DNA of 64,000 bases from an uncultured Lachnospiraceae bacterium (GTDB lineage Bacteria; Bacillota; Clostridia; Lachnospirales; Lachnospiraceae), in the NCBI GenBank assembly GCA_947625775.1, contig CANQPM010000003.1:1-64000 (forward strand), read 5' to 3'. Every line of letters begins with the position of its first letter. The first letter of the stretch is position 1. The position numbers and the translations under genes were made by a program. The notes under the pieces were generated by a model. The model made no database searches, was not told where the DNA came from, and saw nothing but the letters and a program-made list of their open reading frames with translations. Below, piece after piece: positions 60,112 to 64,000 of the stretch.

Positions 60112-63100
60112 ATGGGAAATGTTAGACGTGTTTACGTGGAAAAAAAGGACTCTTTTGCAGTAAAGGCGAGGGAGCTTGAGGAGGAGCTGAAAAGCTACCT
60201 CGGCATAAACGGACTTGAAAAGGTCAGGATATTTATCCGTTACGATGTGGAAAATATCTCGGACGAAACCTTCAAAAAGGCTTGCGGCACTGTATTTTCA
60301 GAGCCTCCTGTCGATACGCTGTATCATGAAAGCTTTGAACAGCCGCAGAATAGCCGCTGCTTTTCAGTGGAGTTTCTGCCTGGTCAGTTTGACCAGAGGG
60401 CGGATTCAGCCGTGCAGTGTGTCCGTTTTATAAAGGAAGACGAAGAACCGGTAATCAGGACAGCCGTGACATATCTTCTAATTGGAAACATTTCAGACAG
60501 TGAGTTTGAAAAGATAAAGGCGTATTGCATAAATCCCGTGGACTCGCGCGAAACAGACATGCAAAAGCCCGACACCCTGATTACAGAGTTTGATGAGCCA
60601 AAGGACATAGCGGTGTTTGACGGCTTTACTGATATGGCGCAGGACAAGCTTAATGATTTGTACAATTCACTCGGTCTTGCGATGACCTTCAAGGATTTTC
60701 TCCATATACAAAACTACTACAAAAATGAGGAAAAGCGTAATCCAACAGTGACAGAGATAAGGGTGCTTGACACATACTGGTCGGATCACTGCCGCCACAC
60801 GACATTTTCCACGGAGCTTACGGACATAGATTTTGAGGAGGGATATTATTCCGAACCGATAAAGGCTGCGTATAAGCAGTACCTTGAGGCAAGAGAGGAG
60901 CTTTTTGCAGGCAGAAAGGACAAGTACATCTGCCTTATGGATTTGGCGCTCATTGCCATGCGCAAGCTTAAAAAAGAGGGAAAACTTCAGGACATGGAGG
61001 ATTCAGACGAGATAAACGCATGCTCTATCGTAGTGCCTGTAGAGATAGACAAGGGCGACGGCAGGGGCGTACAGACTGAGGAATGGCTTGTAAGCTTTAA
61101 AAACGAAACGCACAACCACCCCACTGAAATAGAGCCGTTTGGCGGCGCGGCGACGTGCCTTGGCGGCGCTATCAGAGATCCGCTTTCGGGGCGTTCATAT
61201 GTGTATCAGGCAATGCGCGTGACAGGCGCGGCAGATCCTACTCTGCCTATTGAAAAGACCTTGAAAGGCAAGCTCCCGCAGAAAAAGCTCGTGCGTGGCG
61301 CGGCAAGCGGATATTCGTCATACGGCAACCAGATAGGTCTTGCGACAGGCTATGTCAAGGAAATTTACCACCCCAATTATGTCGCAAAACGAATGGAGAT
61401 AGGCGCGGTAATGGGCGCTGCCCCCAGAGCTAATGTCATAAGGGCAAATTCAGATCCAGGCGACATCATCATACTTCTCGGCGGGCGCACGGGGCGCGAC
61501 GGCTGCGGCGGCGCTACAGGCTCGTCAAAGGTGCATACGGAAAGCTCTATAAAAACCTGCGGCGCTGAGGTGCAGAAGGGAAACGCGCCAACAGAGAGAA
61601 AGCTGCAGAGACTTTTCAGGCGCGAGGAGGTAAGCCGTCTGATTAAAAAGTGCAATGATTTCGGTGCGGGCGGCGTTTCAGTGGCAATCGGAGAGCTTGC
61701 GCCAGGGCTTATCATAGACACGGACAAGGTGCCTAAAAAATACGCAGGACTTGACGGCACAGAGCTTGCCATTTCCGAATCACAGGAGAGAATGGCAGTC
61801 GTAGTAGATCCAAAAGACGCGGATAAATTTATGGAATATGCCGCCGAAGAAAATCTGGAGGCGGTAAAGGTAGCGGAAGTCACAAAAGAGCCGCGTCTTG
61901 TGATGCTTTGGAGAGGCAAGGAGATAGTAAACCTTTCAAGGGCATTTCTCGACACAAACGGCGCTCATCAGGAGACGGGCGTATATGTAGAGACACCCGA
62001 CAAGGATAAAAATTACCTTGAAAATAATGAATTTAAAGGCACAATGCGGGAAAATCTGCTAACGGTATTAAATGATTTGAATGTTTGCTCACAGAAGGGG
62101 CTTGTCGAAATGTTTGACGCGTCAATCGGCGCAGGCAGCGTGTTTATGCCTTATGGCGGCAAGTACCAGCTTACCGAAACGCAGGCGATGGTTGCCAAGC
62201 TCCCGCTTTTAAAGGGAAAGACAGACACTGTCACTATGATGGCATACGGCTTTGATCCGTATCTGTCAAGCTGGAGTCCTTACCATGGCGCGGTTTACGC
62301 AGTCACGGAATCAATGGCTAAGATCGTGGCGGCGGGCGGAGACTACTCAAAGATAAGATTTACGTTCCAAGAGTATTTCAGGCGCATGACTAGCGAACCC
62401 TCGCGCTGGAGCCAGCCGTTTGCGGCGCTTTTGGGAGCATACTCGGCGCAGATTGGTTACGGGCTGCCGTCTATCGGCGGAAAAGATTCAATGTCGGGCA
62501 CATTTAATGATATAGACGTGCCGCCGACACTCGTGTCATTTGCGGTTGACGTGGCGAAAAAGCAGGATATCATCACGCCAGAGCTTAAACGCAAGGGCGA
62601 CAGGCTCGTAGTGTTTGAGCTGCCAAAGGATAGCTATGATCTGCCCGATTATAATAAGACGATGAAAATGTTTGACGCTGTTTCCAAGCTCATAAAGGAA
62701 AAAGCAGTTGTGGCGGCATATGTGCTCGATGCCAAGGGAATTGCGGCAGCAGCGGCAAAGATGGCGTTTGGCAATAAACTGGGAGTAGAGTTTGACAGCG
62801 GGCTTAAAGCGGAGAAGTTTTTTGAAAACCAGACAGGCAGCATTATAGCGGAAATTTCTTCTGATAAGGAAAGTGCGCTTGCCGAGTGCGGCGCAGCATA
62901 CGTAACAGTAGGCACGGTGCTTGGCGAAAATGATGGCTTTGTCTGTGCTGGTGAGAACGTATCAATGGACGAGGCGCTGAAAGCGTGGACATCAAAGCTT
63001 GAAAAGGTATTCCCCACAAAGGCGTCAAAAAATACGGACACGATAGAAACAAAGCTTTACGATACCAAGGACATCTATATATGCAAAAACAAGGTGGCAA

Positions 63101-63900
63101 AGCCTACAGTGTTTATACCCGTATTCCCAGGGACAAACTGTGAATATGACTCGGCAAGGGCTTTTGAACGCGCGGGCGCAAACGTGGTGACGAAGGTGTT
63201 CAGAAATCTGAGCGCGTCAGATATAACATCATCCGTAGAAGAATTTGAAAAGGCAATCTCGCAGTCGCAGATTATCATGTTCCCAGGAGGATTTTCAGCG
63301 GGCGATGAGCCTGACGGAAGCGCGAAATTTTTTGCGACGGCGTTCCAAAACGCTAAGCTTAAAGAGGCTGTAAATAAGCTTTTAGACGAAAGAGACGGTC
63401 TTGCGCTTGGCATATGCAACGGTTTTCAGGCGATAATCAAGCTCGGTCTTGTGCCATATGGCGAGATAAAAGGACAGACGGACGATTCGCCGACGCTTAC
63501 CTACAACACGATAAACCGCCACATATCAAAGATGGTTTACACCAAGGTAGTGACAAACAAGTCGCCATGGCTTGCGCTTGCCGAGCTTGGCAAGACATAT
63601 GTAACCCCTGCGTCACACGGCGAAGGACGGTTTGTAGCCTCAAAGGAGTGGATAGACAGGCTTTTTGCAAACGGACAGGTTGCCACACAATACGCTGACT
63701 TTGACGGCAATATTTCGATGGACGAGGAGTGGAACGTAAACGGTTCGTATGCCGCCATAGAGGGCATAACTTCGCCTGACGGAAGGTGTCTTGGCAAAAT
63801 GGCGCATGTAGAGCGGCGTGGCGACGCAGTAGCGATGAATATCTACGGTGAGCAGGACATGAAGATATTTGAGGCAGGCGTGAAGTATTTTAAAGATTAA
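60112..63900 (+). CDS. purL: Phosphoribosylformylglycinamidine synthase, single-chain (PurL-PurQ fused)
   Basis: 1262 residues, the large single-chain form. The N-terminal PurS-like part (1-150) is followed by the linker with LDTYWSDHCRHTTF, two ATP-grasp-like synthase halves (FKNETHNHPTEIEPFGGAAT; SLGSIGGKDSMSG-type LPSIGGKDSMSG) and a C-terminal amidotransferase with NCEYDSARAFERAGA, nucleophile Cys near 1102 in LGICNGFQ, and His-x-Glu near 1169-1171 in ASHGEGRF. It makes FGAM from FGAR with glutamine and ATP in purine synthesis. CGGAGG precedes the ATG. Monocistronic here; other pur genes are not nearby. Confidence 0.95.
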   Translation: MGNVRRVYVEKKDSFAVKARELEEELKSYLGINGLEKVRIFIRYDVENISDETFKKACGTVFSEPPVDTLYHESFEQPQNSRCFSVEFLPGQFDQRADSAVQCVRFIKEDEEPVIRTAVTYLLIGNISDSEFEKIKAYCINPVDSRETDMQKPDTLITEFDEPKDIAVFDGFTDMAQDKLNDLYNSLGLAMTFKDFLHIQNYYKNEEKRNPTVTEIRVLDTYWSDHCRHTTFSTELTDIDFEEGYYSEPIKAAYKQYLEAREELFAGRKDKYICLMDLALIAMRKLKKEGKLQDMEDSDEINACSIVVPVEIDKGDGRGVQTEEWLVSFKNETHNHPTEIEPFGGAATCLGGAIRDPLSGRSYVYQAMRVTGAADPTLPIEKTLKGKLPQKKLVRGAASGYSSYGNQIGLATGYVKEIYHPNYVAKRMEIGAVMGAAPRANVIRANSDPGDIIILLGGRTGRDGCGGATGSSKVHTESSIKTCGAEVQKGNAPTERKLQRLFRREEVSRLIKKCNDFGAGGVSVAIGELAPGLIIDTDKVPKKYAGLDGTELAISESQERMAVVVDPKDADKFMEYAAEENLEAVKVAEVTKEPRLVMLWRGKEIVNLSRAFLDTNGAHQETGVYVETPDKDKNYLENNEFKGTMRENLLTVLNDLNVCSQKGLVEMFDASIGAGSVFMPYGGKYQLTETQAMVAKLPLLKGKTDTVTMMAYGFDPYLSSWSPYHGAVYAVTESMAKIVAAGGDYSKIRFTFQEYFRRMTSEPSRWSQPFAALLGAYSAQIGYGLPSIGGKDSMSGTFNDIDVPPTLVSFAVDVAKKQDIITPELKRKGDRLVVFELPKDSYDLPDYNKTMKMFDAVSKLIKEKAVVAAYVLDAKGIAAAAAKMAFGNKLGVEFDSGLKAEKFFENQTGSIIAEISSDKESALAECGAAYVTVGTVLGENDGFVCAGENVSMDEALKAWTSKLEKVFPTKASKNTDTIETKLYDTKDIYICKNKVAKPTVFIPVFPGTNCEYDSARAFERAGANVVTKVFRNLSASDITSSVEEFEKAISQSQIIMFPGGFSAGDEPDGSAKFFATAFQNAKLKEAVNKLLDERDGLALGICNGFQAIIKLGLVPYGEIKGQTDDSPTLTYNTINRHISKMVYTKVVTNKSPWLALAELGKTYVTPASHGEGRFVASKEWIDRLFANGQVATQYADFDGNISMDEEWNVNGSYAAIEGITSPDGRCLGKMAHVERRGDAVAMNIYGEQDMKIFEAGVKYFKD

Positions 63901-63911
63901 TTAAATGAGGA

Positions 63912-63943
63912 GGCGGCAGTCGAAAAAAGGTTGCCGCCCTTTT
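63912..63943 (+). terminator. Terminator after purL
   Basis: GGCGGCA pairs with TGCCGCC around a 13-base loop, then CTTTT. The final 57 bases of the window contain nothing recognisable. Confidence 0.65.
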
Positions 63944-64000
63944 GGGAAAATGTGCGATTTGTATAAAAAGGTTTGAAATTTATCAAAAGCTGGACATAGG

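Overview
The window looks like a chromosome segment from an anaerobic low-GC Gram-positive gut bacterium of the Clostridia, most likely the Lachnospiraceae. This rests on the rimP-nusA-ylxR-ylxQ-infB-rbfA operon, the yicC-remA-rpoZ-rimO-pgsA order, a Spo0A-type DNA-binding domain, RemA, RqcH, LTA-synthase and YfhO homologues, tRNA genes without encoded CCA, AGGAGG ribosome binding sites, and a bile salt hydrolase. The family call is inference; no rRNA gene is present.

Layout. 0-7 kb: tRNA-Met, a DegV protein, a YdcF-like membrane protein, a metal-resistance operon (CadC/SmtB-type repressor, free-standing HMA chaperone, P1B ATPase), a repeat-rich gap with 59-bp tandem repeats and a 185-bp element bounded by 25-bp inverted repeats, then bile salt hydrolase and a NimA-like flavoprotein. 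7-13.4 kb: a signalling block (7TM hybrid kinase with receiver and Hpt, a twin-receiver protein, a membrane EAL phosphodiesterase). 13.7-19.7 kb: repair and metabolic genes (deoxyinosine glycosylase, IMPase-family protein, PTS enzyme I, Nudix, PlsC, Dabb), a foreign-looking hypothetical, a signal-peptide-only remnant and two identical tRNA-Glu genes. 20-34.3 kb: citrate synthase, then the translation operon from rimP to ribF, an NlpC/P60 hydrolase, rpsO and pnp. 34.4-39.2 kb: two tRNAs on the minus strand, a receiver-less Spo0A-like regulator, glgA, rqcH and a zinc-ribbon membrane protein. 39.3-43.6 kb: YfhO and an LTA-synthase-like enzyme (minus strand). 43.7-47.3 kb: yicC-remA-rpoZ-rimO-pgsA, with gmk missing from its usual place.

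47.3-51.9 kb is an accessory island lodged between pgsA and recA. It holds a lipoprotein, a LytTR/GHKL two-component system, remnants of a nitrogenase-like gene, a FeMo-co-type (NifX-like) protein with a Cys-rich insert, and an Rrf2 regulator. Two near-identical 9-12-9 direct repeats, the architecture bound by LytTR regulators, lie in front of the regulator gene and directly after the kinase gene. They imply autoregulation and control of the now-damaged downstream genes.

52-64 kb: recA (LexA box inside its promoter), recX, maf, two Lachnospiraceae-type hypotheticals, a TetR operon, an NYN-LOTUS RNA-binding protein, a compact convergent locus that looks like a type I toxin-antitoxin (29-residue hydrophobic peptide plus opposing small RNA), and the large fused purL.

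The most interesting unexplained structures are the type I toxin-antitoxin candidate (59.6-60.0 kb), the paired LytTR sites around a degraded nitrogenase-like locus (48.0-50.8 kb), the receiver-less Spo0A (35 kb), the tandem-hairpin leader of yicC (43.7 kb) and the MITE-like palindrome (5.3 kb).
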